Positions 1 to 6,707 of a DNA stretch of 10,527 nucleotides are shown in pieces. This stretch comes from JAXDLH01 sp034666705 (GTDB lineage Bacteria; Chloroflexota; UBA6077; SHYK01): assembly GCA_034666705.1 (NCBI GenBank), contig JAXDLH010000474.1, forward strand, positions 1 through 10,527. The letters run 5' to 3'. Numbering within the stretch: position 1 is the stretch's first letter; every line of letters starts with the position of its first letter. The notes beneath the pieces were generated by a model, which did not search any database, was not told the origin of the DNA, and saw only the letters and a program-made list of their open reading frames with translations. The translations under genes and the position numbers were made by a program.

Positions 1-1236
1 ATCTGCCGCGGAGACCACCCGCCACATCACGTCGTTCCAGTTACGCACGTCGCAGTCGTCGTCCACCACGATCACCCAGCGCCAGTTGGCCAGGTCCCAG
101 ACCGCCTCCATGATCCGCTTCGGCTCATCCTTATCGCGGATGTCAGCCCGCACGATCATCATCCCCATGCGGCCCACCTCAGGGAAGTAGGCCTCGTGGA
201 TGTTGTCCATACCGGTCGCCTTTTGCAGCACCGTCAGGAACGAACCCGAGCGGAATAGCTGGCGCGGGTAATCCTCGACCAACTGGCAGATCAGCCCGTA
301 GCTCACCGGGTGGTGGCGGTGGGTGATGCAGTTGATCTTGATCACGAACGCGCCTTTGTTCTCGCCGTAAAAGCCGGTGGACTCGCCGTGCGGGCCCTCC
401 TCGGTCCGCGCGTTCGGGATCGCCTCGCCTTCGAGCACGATCTCGGCGTTAGCCGGCACGAGCAGATCGTTGGTCTCGCACTTCACCAGCTCGGTGGCCT
501 CACCGCGCCAGGCGCCAGCCGCCTCGTACTCGGTCTGGCCCTCTTCGTCCGGCGGCACGGGCGAGCCGGTCGCGAGGCTCAAGTATGGGTCCATACCCAG
601 CACGATCGCAATGGGCGTCGCTTTGCCCTGCTCTTCGTTCATGAGGATATGGTCGCCACCGCCCGGGTTCTGGCGACTGCGCAGACCACCCGCCCAGGAG
701 ACGGTGTTCTTGTCCTTGATCATGGCCCGGTACGAGCCCATGTTGAGGTTGCCGGTGTTCGGGTCGCGGGTGATCAGGCCCGCGGTGGTCGCGATGTACT
801 GGCCGCCATCGTGCTCGTGCCACCAGGGCGTCGGGAATTTGAAGAGGTCGACGTCGTCGCCCTTGTAGATCTCTTCCTTGACCGGTCCCGTCTGCCGGAT
901 GCGCGAGGGGATGCGGTTCTTCATCCCCTGCACGAGCTTCTCGTAAATTTTCGCCTCGTCAGCATCGGTGCCAAACGCCACGCCCAACTGCCGGTTGTTG
1001 GCGACGAGGTTCACAACCAGGGGCATCCCCTCGTAGCCCTTGACGTTCTCGAATACCAGTGCCGGGCCGCTCTGCTCGAGCGCGCGGGCGGCGATGGCGC
1101 CGATCTCGTACTTGAGGTCGACCTCGGCGCTGACGTGCTTCAGGAGCCCGCGATCTTCCAGCGCCGCCATGTACGAGCGCATGTCCTGGTAACCGCCGGT
1201 CTTCGTCTCGGACGCCGCCGGTTTCGTCTGGGCCAT
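1..1236 (-). CDS. UbiD-family prenylated-FMN decarboxylase, C-terminus cut by window edge
   Basis: Members of the UbiD family (de)carboxylate aromatic or alpha,beta-unsaturated acids with prenylated FMN supplied by UbiX; cytoplasmic. 412 codons are visible and the frame is open to base 1; family members usually have about 450-510 residues, so the C-terminal part is missing. The N-terminal domain starts with a typical DMRSYMAALEDRG segment. The cofactor site shows N165 and R170 in NLNMGSYRAM, followed by the metal-site region around 236-250 and EIVLEG (residues 265-270). E280 and E285 lie in EGPHGE. By memory of A. niger Fdc1, R170, E280 and E285 match the catalytic Arg-Glu-Glu set. The usual Phe/Tyr in EGP(F/Y)GE is His283. 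The start is ATG at 1236, preceded by a strong GGGGGAGGAG Shine-Dalgarno. It is the last visible gene of a minus-strand cassette with two Rieske oxygenases and a solute-binding protein, which suggests a role in catabolism rather than ubiquinone synthesis. Family assignment is very sure; the substrate cannot be read from the sequence. Confidence 0.95.
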   Translation of the reverse strand, partial: MAQTKPAASETKTGGYQDMRSYMAALEDRGLLKHVSAEVDLKYEIGAIAARALEQSGPALVFENVKGYEGMPLVVNLVANNRQLGVAFGTDADEAKIYEKLVQGMKNRIPSRIRQTGPVKEEIYKGDDVDLFKFPTPWWHEHDGGQYIATTAGLITRDPNTGNLNMGSYRAMIKDKNTVSWAGGLRSRQNPGGGDHILMNEEQGKATPIAIVLGMDPYLSLATGSPVPPDEEGQTEYEAAGAWRGEATELVKCETNDLLVPANAEIVLEGEAIPNARTEEGPHGESTGFYGENKGAFVIKINCITHRHHPVSYGLICQLVEDYPRQLFRSGSFLTVLQKATGMDNIHEAYFPEVGRMGMMIVRADIRDKDEPKRIMEAVWDLANWRWVIVVDDDCDVRNWNDVMWRVVSAAD

Positions 1237-1304
1237 CGGTGCTCCTCCCCCTGGTGCACTGAGTGCGAGTAATCCTGGCAGTCAACGCCTATTCTCGGCG
1301 GCAG

Positions 1305-1324
1305 GGGCGAGGCATGCCTCGCCC
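1305..1324. repeat. Perfect 20-bp palindrome, copy 1
   Basis: GGGCGAGGCATGCCTCGCCC is a perfect inverted repeat centred on GCATGC, in the 152-base gap between Rieske oxygenase A and the ubiD-like gene. A near-identical copy lies 26 bases away (1351-1370). On RNA it could fold into a hairpin or cruciform. It has no T-run, so a simple intrinsic terminator is unlikely. I regard it as a dispersed intergenic palindromic repeat; its function is unknown. Confidence 0.85.
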
Positions 1325-1350
1325 GCCGTAGCCTCGTTGCGAAGACGCGC

Positions 1351-1370
1351 GGGCGAGGCATGCCTCGTCC
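1351..1370. repeat. 20-bp palindrome, copy 2
   Basis: GGGCGAGGCATGCCTCGTCC differs from copy 1 by one base (C to T at 1368, leaving a G-T pair), and its centre is the same GCATGC. It begins 18 bases after the stop codon of Rieske oxygenase A, in the direction of transcription. Two copies so close together could pair with each other as well as fold alone. Confidence 0.85.
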
Positions 1371-1388
1371 CTACGGAACATCGCGCGT

Positions 1389-2639
1389 TTACCCGCGCAC
1401 GCTGACGGGCTCGGCGGCCGCCTTTGGGCGCTTCCAGTAGTCGCGCCACGTCACGTCGGCCGGCAGCACGTCGTCCCGCGCCACCAGGTCCGGGTACGCG
1501 TTGCGCGCCGGATCGCGCACCACGTGCATCGGGTCGCGGCCCTGCTCCACGTCCTTGATCGCGCGCAGCATCAGCGTCCGCATCATCACGATGCCGCGGT
1601 CCGTGTAGCCGAGGTGCTCGGTGCTGCGGTCGTAGATCACGCCCTCTCCCTCGGTCGCGAAGGTGTCGTGGACGACAAAGGTACGTCCCATGCCGATGAA
1701 GGTCTCGGTCTTCATCTCCTCGCGATCCTGGAGGTAGCGATTGTCTTTGTTGCGCTGCAGACGGTAGTTATCCGCCTGGCCGGCGCGCTCGCGGCGCACC
1801 GTCTCCTCGTCGATCGGCTTATCGCGTGAGAAGGTGATGCTGTAGCGCCAGTGATTCTCGTCGTCGATCGGCACGTGCCAGTTCACGTTGTAGCCGGCCT
1901 CGCCGCGGCTCGCGACGGCGCCAGCGCTCGGCATGATGAAGCTCCGCACCTTCACGAAGTGCTTGTCATCGCCGACCTTGCGCACGGCGTAGAGGTGCAT
2001 GCCGAACTCGGTTTCGACCGGGTCGATCGTTGGGCAGACGTCGCCAGCGTGGTACGCCTGGCGGGAGTCCTCGTCGGACTTCAGGATCCGATGCAAGTAG
2101 GAGAGGTGCTGCGGATCGAAGTTGCCCTCGTTGCCCTGCAGATAGTTGCAGACCGAGAGATATTTCGTGGCGAAGACGTACTCGTTCGGTACGGAGAGGA
2201 ACTCGTAGGCTGGGAAGAGCGGCGCCTCGCCAGGGCCCATGTAGGCAAAGACGATCCCCGCTTGCTCGTGACAGGGGTACGCGCGGTGCTGAATCCGCTC
2301 CCGGAACGTGCTGCCCGCCGGCTCGCCCGGCTGTTCGAGGCAGCGGCCGCTCACGTCGTACAGCCAGCCGTGGTAGAGACAGCGGAGCCCGCCATCCTCG
2401 ATGCGGCCATAGCTCAGGTCCGCGCCGCGGTGCGAGCAGTGGATGCCGAGGAGGCCCGCCCGGCCCTGCTCGTCGCGGAAGAGCACGAGGTCCTCGCCCA
2501 GCAGCCGCACCGCGACTGGCGCGCCGCCCGCGGGCAGCTCCTCCGCCAGCGCCACCGGCTGCCAGTAGCGGCGCATGAACTCGCCGCCCGGCGTGCCGGG
2601 CCCGACGCGCGTCAGACGATCGTTATCTTCCTTCAGCAT
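1389..2639 (-). CDS. Rieske non-heme iron oxygenase alpha subunit A (phthalate dioxygenase type)
   Basis: 416 residues, the normal size for phthalate 4,5-dioxygenase-type oxygenase components, which hydroxylate aromatic or other cyclic substrates using electrons from a separate reductase. The Rieske [2Fe-2S] motif is C68-S-H70 with C87-L-Y-H90. The mononuclear iron site shows D175, H178 and H183 in NFDPQHLSYLH. D325 (VVHDTFATEG) is the probable third ligand by alignment with the paralogue at 4631-5872. The family signature DRSTEHLG is at 337-344. The frame is open up to 2681, but ATG 2639 is chosen because GGAGG (2647-2651) lies 7 bases before it and both paralogues then begin ML..E. It lies between SBP1 and the ubiD-like gene on the same strand, probably in one transcription unit. 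No reductase or ferredoxin gene is visible. The class is sure; the substrate is not. Confidence 0.94.
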   Translation of the reverse strand: MLKEDNDRLTRVGPGTPGGEFMRRYWQPVALAEELPAGGAPVAVRLLGEDLVLFRDEQGRAGLLGIHCSHRGADLSYGRIEDGGLRCLYHGWLYDVSGRCLEQPGEPAGSTFRERIQHRAYPCHEQAGIVFAYMGPGEAPLFPAYEFLSVPNEYVFATKYLSVCNYLQGNEGNFDPQHLSYLHRILKSDEDSRQAYHAGDVCPTIDPVETEFGMHLYAVRKVGDDKHFVKVRSFIMPSAGAVASRGEAGYNVNWHVPIDDENHWRYSITFSRDKPIDEETVRRERAGQADNYRLQRNKDNRYLQDREEMKTETFIGMGRTFVVHDTFATEGEGVIYDRSTEHLGYTDRGIVMMRTLMLRAIKDVEQGRDPMHVVRDPARNAYPDLVARDDVLPADVTWRDYWKRPKAAAEPVSVRG

Positions 2640-2712
2640 CCTGTTTCCTCCGTGGGTCCTGGTTGCCCGAGTGTACTTCACTGAATACGGCCGCGGTAGA
2701 CACCATCGAGCA

Positions 2713-2792
2713 TGTCATCCTTGACCGAAGCGAAGGATCCATAGTCCCCGCCGTTGGGGTCGCGGATCCTCCTGCTTCGGGCTCAGATGACT
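2713..2792. repeat. 80-bp imperfect hairpin repeat, copy A
   Basis: An 80-base element that begins TGTCATCC and ends GATGACT. Its left arm (GACCGAAGCGAAGGATCC) is largely complementary to its right arm (GGATCCTCCTGCTTCGGGCTC), so it can fold into a long imperfect stem. It starts 6 bases beyond the TAG stop of SBP1 and lies in the 159-base gap before Rieske oxygenase A. Copy B at 4549-4628 has the same length, layout and orientation. It carries no reading frame of its own and no T-run. It may be a non-autonomous mobile palindrome of the REP/MITE kind. Confidence 0.85.
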
Positions 2793-2798
2793 TGCGGG

Positions 2799-4529
2799 CT
2801 ATCCCTTGACGTCCCATTGGTTTGCGTTCCAGGTCGAGGCGGCGGGCACATTTTGCAGCCGGTTGGCCATTGCGATTGCGTCCGCCGAGAAGAACAGCCC
2901 CATCACCAACTGCTGGTCGGTCTGCATGCGAATGAGCTGAGCCATCGCCTGCATGCGGTCGGTCATGGGGATCGTGGTGCGGTAGCGGTCCATGAGCGCA
3001 TCGTACTCCCGATTGAGGTACGAGCCCCGGTTCTTGTTGCTATTCGGCGCCCGATACCCGCGCTCGGGCAATGGTGCCGCGGTGCTGACCAACAGGTCCT
3101 CGAACCCGTCCGCATTGTTCGGCTGGTTGACGAGCTCCAGCCCGGGATAGGTCGTGCGATAGACCGCATCCTGGAGCTGCTGCACCGGGATCACGGTTGG
3201 CTCACCCACGATGCCGATCTGACGAAACGCATCTGCGACGGCGAGGATCGCTTTCTGGTTGGCGTCGTTCGTGGTGGTGCGCAGCTCGACGGCGAGTGGC
3301 TGCCCAGCCGCGTCGCGGAAGGTCCCATCGGCGGCGCGGGCCAGCCCCATGCCCTCGAGCGTCTGGATCGCGCGGTTGGGATCGTACGGGTACCGCACGA
3401 TGCTCGACTGAATCGCCGCATACTCCGGCGCATCGGGCGCAATGATGCTGTCCGCCAGCGGCGCGAAGCCTGCGGTCAACGTCGTAGCCAGTTGCTGGCG
3501 ATCGATCCCCATGATCAAGGCGCGGCGGAACTGTGGATCGGCAAGCACGGCAGGGGTGGGCGCGCGGAGCTGCGGGTACATCATGGTCCAGCCGCTAATG
3601 TACGGCGCGAAATTGCCGCTTGGCCACCGATCGCGGGTCGCCACCGCTTGCTCGGTGCTGACCGATCGACTGAAGGTGAGATCGACCTCTCCCGCCAGCA
3701 CGTTCGCGAGCAGCGCGCTCGGGTCCGGGATGAACTTGACGAGGATTTGATCGACCTTCGGCCGGCCGAGCACATAGCGATCGTAGGCGTCGAGCAGCAC
3801 GTGGCTGCCAGGCGCCCACTCGTGCTCGTGCAGTCGGAACGGACCATTCCCGACGAACTCCGTCGTCCAGTACGCCGAGTCGGTCACCGCTGCTTTGTTC
3901 GCAAGGAATGCTGGCTCGAGGATGTGCTTCGGGAGCGGCGGCGCGAACATGCCGGTACCCACGCCGAACATACGGTCGGCGGAGATGTACGGCTGCTTCC
4001 ACTTCACGACGACCGTGCGCGCATCGGGCGCAGTGACTGAATCGACGAGCCGATACGGCTGGCTCGTGAACACGCGGATGTCGGGATCGCGGTCGACATC
4101 GGCAGTGAAGAGCAGGTCGGCCGAGGTGAACGGCTCGCCGTCGTGCCACGTCGCGCCCTCGCGAATGTGGAACGTGACCTCCATGGTGCCATCGGCCGCG
4201 ACTTTCCAGAGGCCGTTCTCGGTGGAAGGCACCTGCTCGGCGAGCTGCGGCTGTGGCACCTGGTGGTCGTCGAGGACGGCGAGGCCGGCCGACGCGAGCC
4301 CCTTGAACTGGCCGATGCCGGGCACCGTGCCGCCGCCGGGGTTGATGTCATCCCAGAAGGCGGGCAACTCGCCCAGCATGGCCACCGCAATCCGCTTCGG
4401 TGCAGTCGGCGCGGCCGAGACTGGCGCGCCACCGGCAGCCGAGGGCTGTGCGGCGGGTGCTGCGGCAGGCTGGGCGCAACTCACCGCCAGGAGCGCGAGG
4501 GTCAGTCCTGCGCCAGTCCAACTGCGCAT
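2799..4529 (-). CDS. Family 5 extracellular solute-binding lipoprotein SBP1 (peptide/OppA class)
   Basis: 576 residues, typical of SBP family 5 proteins that deliver peptides, nickel, opines or other small molecules to ABC importers at the outer face of the membrane. The N-terminus is a lipoprotein-like signal with a hydrophobic core (residues 7-16) and Cys18 in LAVSC; the -3 residue is Ala, so the lipobox is not perfect. An Ala/Pro/Ser-rich linker follows. The family signature R-x-G-x-x-W-H-D-G-x-P-F-T-x-x-D is at about 123-138. Later motifs are NGPFRL, GRPKVDQI and FRRALIMGIDRQQL. ATG 4529 follows GGGGGAGG closely; an in-frame TTG at 4532 is the other possible start. It sits between two Rieske oxygenase genes and is flanked by two copies of an 80-base hairpin repeat. 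No permease or ATPase gene is present. A paralogue lies at 9429. The ligand is unknown; an aromatic or cyclic catabolic substrate is inferred only from the neighbours. Confidence 0.93.
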   Translation of the reverse strand: MRSWTGAGLTLALLAVSCAQPAAAPAAQPSAAGGAPVSAAPTAPKRIAVAMLGELPAFWDDINPGGGTVPGIGQFKGLASAGLAVLDDHQVPQPQLAEQVPSTENGLWKVAADGTMEVTFHIREGATWHDGEPFTSADLLFTADVDRDPDIRVFTSQPYRLVDSVTAPDARTVVVKWKQPYISADRMFGVGTGMFAPPLPKHILEPAFLANKAAVTDSAYWTTEFVGNGPFRLHEHEWAPGSHVLLDAYDRYVLGRPKVDQILVKFIPDPSALLANVLAGEVDLTFSRSVSTEQAVATRDRWPSGNFAPYISGWTMMYPQLRAPTPAVLADPQFRRALIMGIDRQQLATTLTAGFAPLADSIIAPDAPEYAAIQSSIVRYPYDPNRAIQTLEGMGLARAADGTFRDAAGQPLAVELRTTTNDANQKAILAVADAFRQIGIVGEPTVIPVQQLQDAVYRTTYPGLELVNQPNNADGFEDLLVSTAAPLPERGYRAPNSNKNRGSYLNREYDALMDRYRTTIPMTDRMQAMAQLIRMQTDQQLVMGLFFSADAIAMANRLQNVPAASTWNANQWDVKG

Positions 4530-4548
4530 CAACCTCCCCCAATCGGGT

Positions 4549-4628
4549 TGTCATCCAGAGCGAAGCAAAGAATCCGTAGTCATCGTATTGGTCTTGCGGA
4601 TCCTTCGGCTGCGGCCTCAGGCGTGACA
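4549..4628. repeat. 80-bp imperfect hairpin repeat, copy B
   Basis: The second copy of the element at 2713-2792, in the same orientation, with matching ends TGTCA...TGACA. Shared blocks are TGTCATCC, GCGAAGC(A/G)AAG(A/G)ATCC, TAGTC, GCGGATCCT and GCCTCAG/GGCTCAG; the loop sequences differ. It ends 2 bases before the stop codon of Rieske oxygenase B and fills nearly all of the 101-base gap to SBP1. The two copies therefore bracket the SBP1 gene. Confidence 0.85.
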
Positions 4629-4630
4629 GA

Positions 4631-5872
4631 TCACGTTCGGATCAGGTCCGGGGCGTCGAGCACCGCCTGCCAGGGTACATTGGCCGGGACCATGCGGTCG
4701 TCGCTATGGATCTGGTCGTGCCGAATCGCCGGATCGAGACCCGGTGGCTCGGCGCCCGCCAGCAGCGCCTTCGCCGCGTCGATCATGCGGCGCCGCATGC
4801 GGATGATCGCCACGTCCGACGCGCCCAGGTGCTCGCGATAGCGCGGGGCAACCGGCCCCATGCTCTCGGTTACGGCGCGGTCCTGCGCGCGGATCCCCTG
4901 GATGCCGGTCCAGTTGCCGGCCTGCATGGCGGTCCGGTCCTGGAGATGCATGTTGGCGCGGTTGCCGGCCGGGTGCCAGTTGGTCTCTGGTCCCGCCTCC
5001 CGTTCGCCGCGCGCCAGAATTGGGCCGAGGCGACTGACCGTGAAGCTGAAGAAGGCATGGTGCTCGTCGTCGATCGGTACGTAGGAGCGCATGACCGCCG
5101 ACTCGTACGGGCCGCCGCCCTGGCGGCTGCTGTCGAACTTGTTCGGCGGCGTAAAGGTGTGGAATGGCGTCGCGAACAGGGTGATGCGCACGTACCGCTG
5201 CTGGTCGCCAGCGTGGTCCGGGCGGCGGATCGCCGCGTAGCGGAAGCCGTAGGCGGTGTCCTCAGCCACGAGGGTTGGCGCGTGGTCGGTAGGCCGCCCG
5301 CGAATGTCCGAGGAGTGCAGATAGTCGGAGTGCGACGAGTCGATGTCGCCCTCGAGCGCCTGCGCCCAGTTGCACTCCTGGATCACCTTGCTGGCGCTGC
5401 GCTGGTCGGCGGGAGCCTGCATCCATTCCCACTCGGGGAAGATCGGCATCAGCTCCGGCGGGCCCATGTAGGTCCAGATGACGCCGGCTGCCTCCCGGGT
5501 CGGATAGGCCTTGAGGGTGAGCCGGTCCTTGAAGGTGCTCTCCGCTGGCTCCGGGGGCGTCTCCAGGATGCGGCCGTCCACGGCGTACTTCCAGCCGTGG
5601 TAGATGCAGCGCAGCCCGCCCGCCTCATTGCGGCCGTAGGCGAGCGAGGCGCAGCGGTGGGCGCACAACTCGTCGACGATGCCGACGCGCCCCGCGCTGT
5701 CGCGAAAGGCCACCAGGTCCTCGCCGAGCAGCCGCACGCGCACGGGGGTGCCGTCCGGCTCCGGCAGCTCCTCGGAGAGCATGGCCGGAATCCAGTAGCG
5801 CCGCATCAGCTCGCCCATCGGCGTGCCGGCGCCGGTCCGACAGAGCAGCTCGTTTTCCTCTTGGCTCAGCAT
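4631..5872 (-). CDS. Rieske non-heme iron oxygenase alpha subunit B (phthalate dioxygenase type)
   Basis: 413 residues, a paralogue of the oxygenase at 1389-2639 and the first gene of the minus-strand cassette. The Rieske cluster ligands are C70-A-H72 and C89-I-Y-H92. The mononuclear iron site is D178, H181 and H186 (DIDSSHSDYLH), with D331 in RAQDRAVTESMG as the probable third ligand. The signature after it reads VAPRYREHLG: Pro343 stands where oxygenase A and most relatives I recall have Asp (DR..EHLG). The other family positions look intact. ATG 5872 is preceded by GGAGGTGA at good spacing. A candidate -10 box (TATATT) lies about 50 bases upstream. It probably takes electrons from a reductase encoded elsewhere. 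Having two different oxygenases in one cassette suggests two successive hydroxylations or a widened substrate range, rather than two subunits of one enzyme, because both are complete alpha-type proteins. Confidence 0.94.
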   Translation of the reverse strand: MLSQEENELLCRTGAGTPMGELMRRYWIPAMLSEELPEPDGTPVRVRLLGEDLVAFRDSAGRVGIVDELCAHRCASLAYGRNEAGGLRCIYHGWKYAVDGRILETPPEPAESTFKDRLTLKAYPTREAAGVIWTYMGPPELMPIFPEWEWMQAPADQRSASKVIQECNWAQALEGDIDSSHSDYLHSSDIRGRPTDHAPTLVAEDTAYGFRYAAIRRPDHAGDQQRYVRITLFATPFHTFTPPNKFDSSRQGGGPYESAVMRSYVPIDDEHHAFFSFTVSRLGPILARGEREAGPETNWHPAGNRANMHLQDRTAMQAGNWTGIQGIRAQDRAVTESMGPVAPRYREHLGASDVAIIRMRRRMIDAAKALLAGAEPPGLDPAIRHDQIHSDDRMVPANVPWQAVLDAPDLIRT

Positions 5873-5919
5873 CGCTCACCTCCGCTCGGCCCGTGTTCCA
5901 TGAGGGACAGTACCTACCT

Positions 5920-5925
5920 AATATA
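5920..5925 (-). promoter_or_regulatory. Candidate -10 box for the Rieske/SBP/UbiD cassette
   Basis: Read on the minus strand this is TATATT, in an AT-rich island of otherwise GC-rich DNA, about 50 bases upstream of the first cassette gene. No convincing -35 box lies 16-18 bases further upstream. A tandem TACCTACCTA (5911-5920) adjoins it on the gene side and might be a regulator site. This is weak evidence, from position and composition only. Confidence 0.35.
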
Positions 5926-5974
5926 GTGCGCCGGCATCGCGGCAGCGTACGCGAGATCCAATTCGCCGTCGTTC

Positions 5975-6271
5975 GTGATATCGGCGGTGAGCATGACCAG
6001 GTTTCCCGAGATGAAAGGGTTCTCGCGAACCAATCTACTCCACATGCGAGGGTTCGCCGACGCTTGGCCAGACGAACCAATTGTCCAGCAGGTTGCTGGA
6101 CAAATTCCCTGGTTCCATAACTGCGTCCTGCTGGACAGGGTGAAGGACCCCGGCGCGCGGCTCTGGTATGCCCAGAAAGCTATCGAGTTCGGCTGGAGCG
6201 GAACGTGCTGTCCGCACCACATCAGCCTCCAGTTGCATGCCCGCGAAGGCCGTAAGATAGAGCCATGCTAA
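5975..6271 (+). pseudogene. Fragment of a DUF1016/YhcG-family nuclease (N-terminal domain part)
   Basis: The frame encodes a piece typical of the DUF1016 N-terminal domain: FPEMKGFSRTNLLHMR, then a WPDEPIVQQVAGQIPW block, then KDPGARLWYAQKAIEFGWS. Intact members have about 330-380 residues, with the same domain followed by a PD-(D/E)XK nuclease domain. Here homology begins at about residue 5, the preceding roughly 80 residues of the domain are absent in all frames, and the protein stops after LHAREGRKIEPC, where the family would go on to the nuclease domain. The frame is open only from 5927; GTG 5975 is a formal start without a clear Shine-Dalgarno. The stop overlaps the start of the DUF433 gene. 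It is most likely a remnant of a lost nuclease gene of the kind found in defence or mobile contexts. I recognise the domain with good confidence; lack of function is inferred from the double truncation. Confidence 0.8.
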
Positions 6272-6516
6272 CAACCATCCCGCCTGGCCTCGACCACGTG
6301 ATGAACATCGACCCTGAGATTCTCGGCGGCGAACCATGCTTCAATGGCCCCCGTGTTCCTCTGGAGACCGTGGTCGACAATTTGGCAGCCGGTATTCCCG
6401 TCGAGCGCATTTTGCGTAACTATCCTTCCCTGACTCAGGAGCACGTTGACGCCGTTTTGCGATGGGAGCTTGGGCTTGCTTACAAGGCAGCCGGCTTAGA
6501 ATTACGCGCTTGGTGA
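6265..6516 (+). CDS. DUF433 antitoxin (VapB45-like)
   Basis: 83 residues. The DUF433 pattern is clear: I-D-P-E-I-L-G-G-E-P at 15-24, NGPRVPLETVVDNL at 27-40, then AAGIPVERIL and YPSLTQEHVDAVL, the helix-turn-helix-like core. DUF433 proteins are commonly the antitoxin of a pair with DUF5615 PIN-like toxins; they bind the toxin and probably their own promoter. The pairing is visible here: the TGA stop (6514-6516) overlaps the GTG start of the next gene in a GTGA junction. ATG 6265 overlaps the stop of the DUF1016 fragment; Met13 (6301) is another possible start because homology begins just after it. The Shine-Dalgarno is weak. The gene itself looks intact, whereas its partner does not. Confidence 0.85.
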   Translation: MLTTIPPGLDHVMNIDPEILGGEPCFNGPRVPLETVVDNLAAGIPVERILRNYPSLTQEHVDAVLRWELGLAYKAAGLELRAW

Positions 6517-6707
6517 AGCTGCTGTTCGACGAAATGATGCCTGAGGAGCTCGCCCCTCTCCTCGTCGGACATGAAGTCAGCCACGTGATTGACCTTGGGT
6601 GGCGGCATATCACCAACGGGAAGCTCCTCTCATTATCGCCGCCATGCGGGACAGTGAAGCCGCTGTCAGGGACGGCAAGTGCAGGACCTCGAGCAGGCGT
6701 TCGTTGA
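6513..6707 (+). pseudogene. Truncated DUF5615 PIN-like toxin (VapC45-like)
   Basis: 64 residues from GTG 6513. The first 38 or so match the start of DUF5615 toxins: KLLFDEMMPEELAPLL, then GHEVSHVIDLGW and NGKLLS. These toxins are putative PIN-fold ribonucleases of about 110-120 residues. D6 and E7 of the first acidic motif are present. The rest of the frame (from about base 6627) is Pro/Gly/Ser-rich, unlike the family, and lacks the later FDV-x-L/V-T-x-D segment with its acidic residue. The other two frames do not restore it. The gene was therefore probably cut by a deletion or replacement at its 3' part, leaving the antitoxin without an active partner. It could be a very divergent short form, but loss of the second half of the active site argues against activity. 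Confidence 0.75.

Noticed and set aside
310..1272. Long open frame on the plus strand opposite the ubiD-like gene
   Set aside because: It is a shadow of a GC-rich gene: the minus strand encodes an unmistakable UbiD protein with catalytic motifs, while the plus product has no family features. The same applies to the plus frames at 1851-2684, 2754-4040 and 4706-5926.
2640..2681. Upstream extension of Rieske oxygenase A to 2681
   Set aside because: The extra 14 residues are not like the family start, and the Shine-Dalgarno GGAGG at 2647-2651 points to ATG 2639.
2713..2792. The 80-base hairpins as intrinsic terminators
   Set aside because: Neither copy is followed by a T-run in the direction of transcription, and the genes downstream appear to belong to the same cassette.
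6081..6103. Perfect hairpin TTGTCCAGCA-GGT-TGCTGGACAA as a terminator or operator
   Set aside because: It encodes the conserved IVQQVAGQI segment of the DUF1016 domain and has no T-run, so codon use by chance explains it better.
5975..6271. An intact DUF1016 nuclease gene
   Set aside because: The first part of the N-terminal domain and the whole PD-(D/E)XK domain are absent in all frames nearby.
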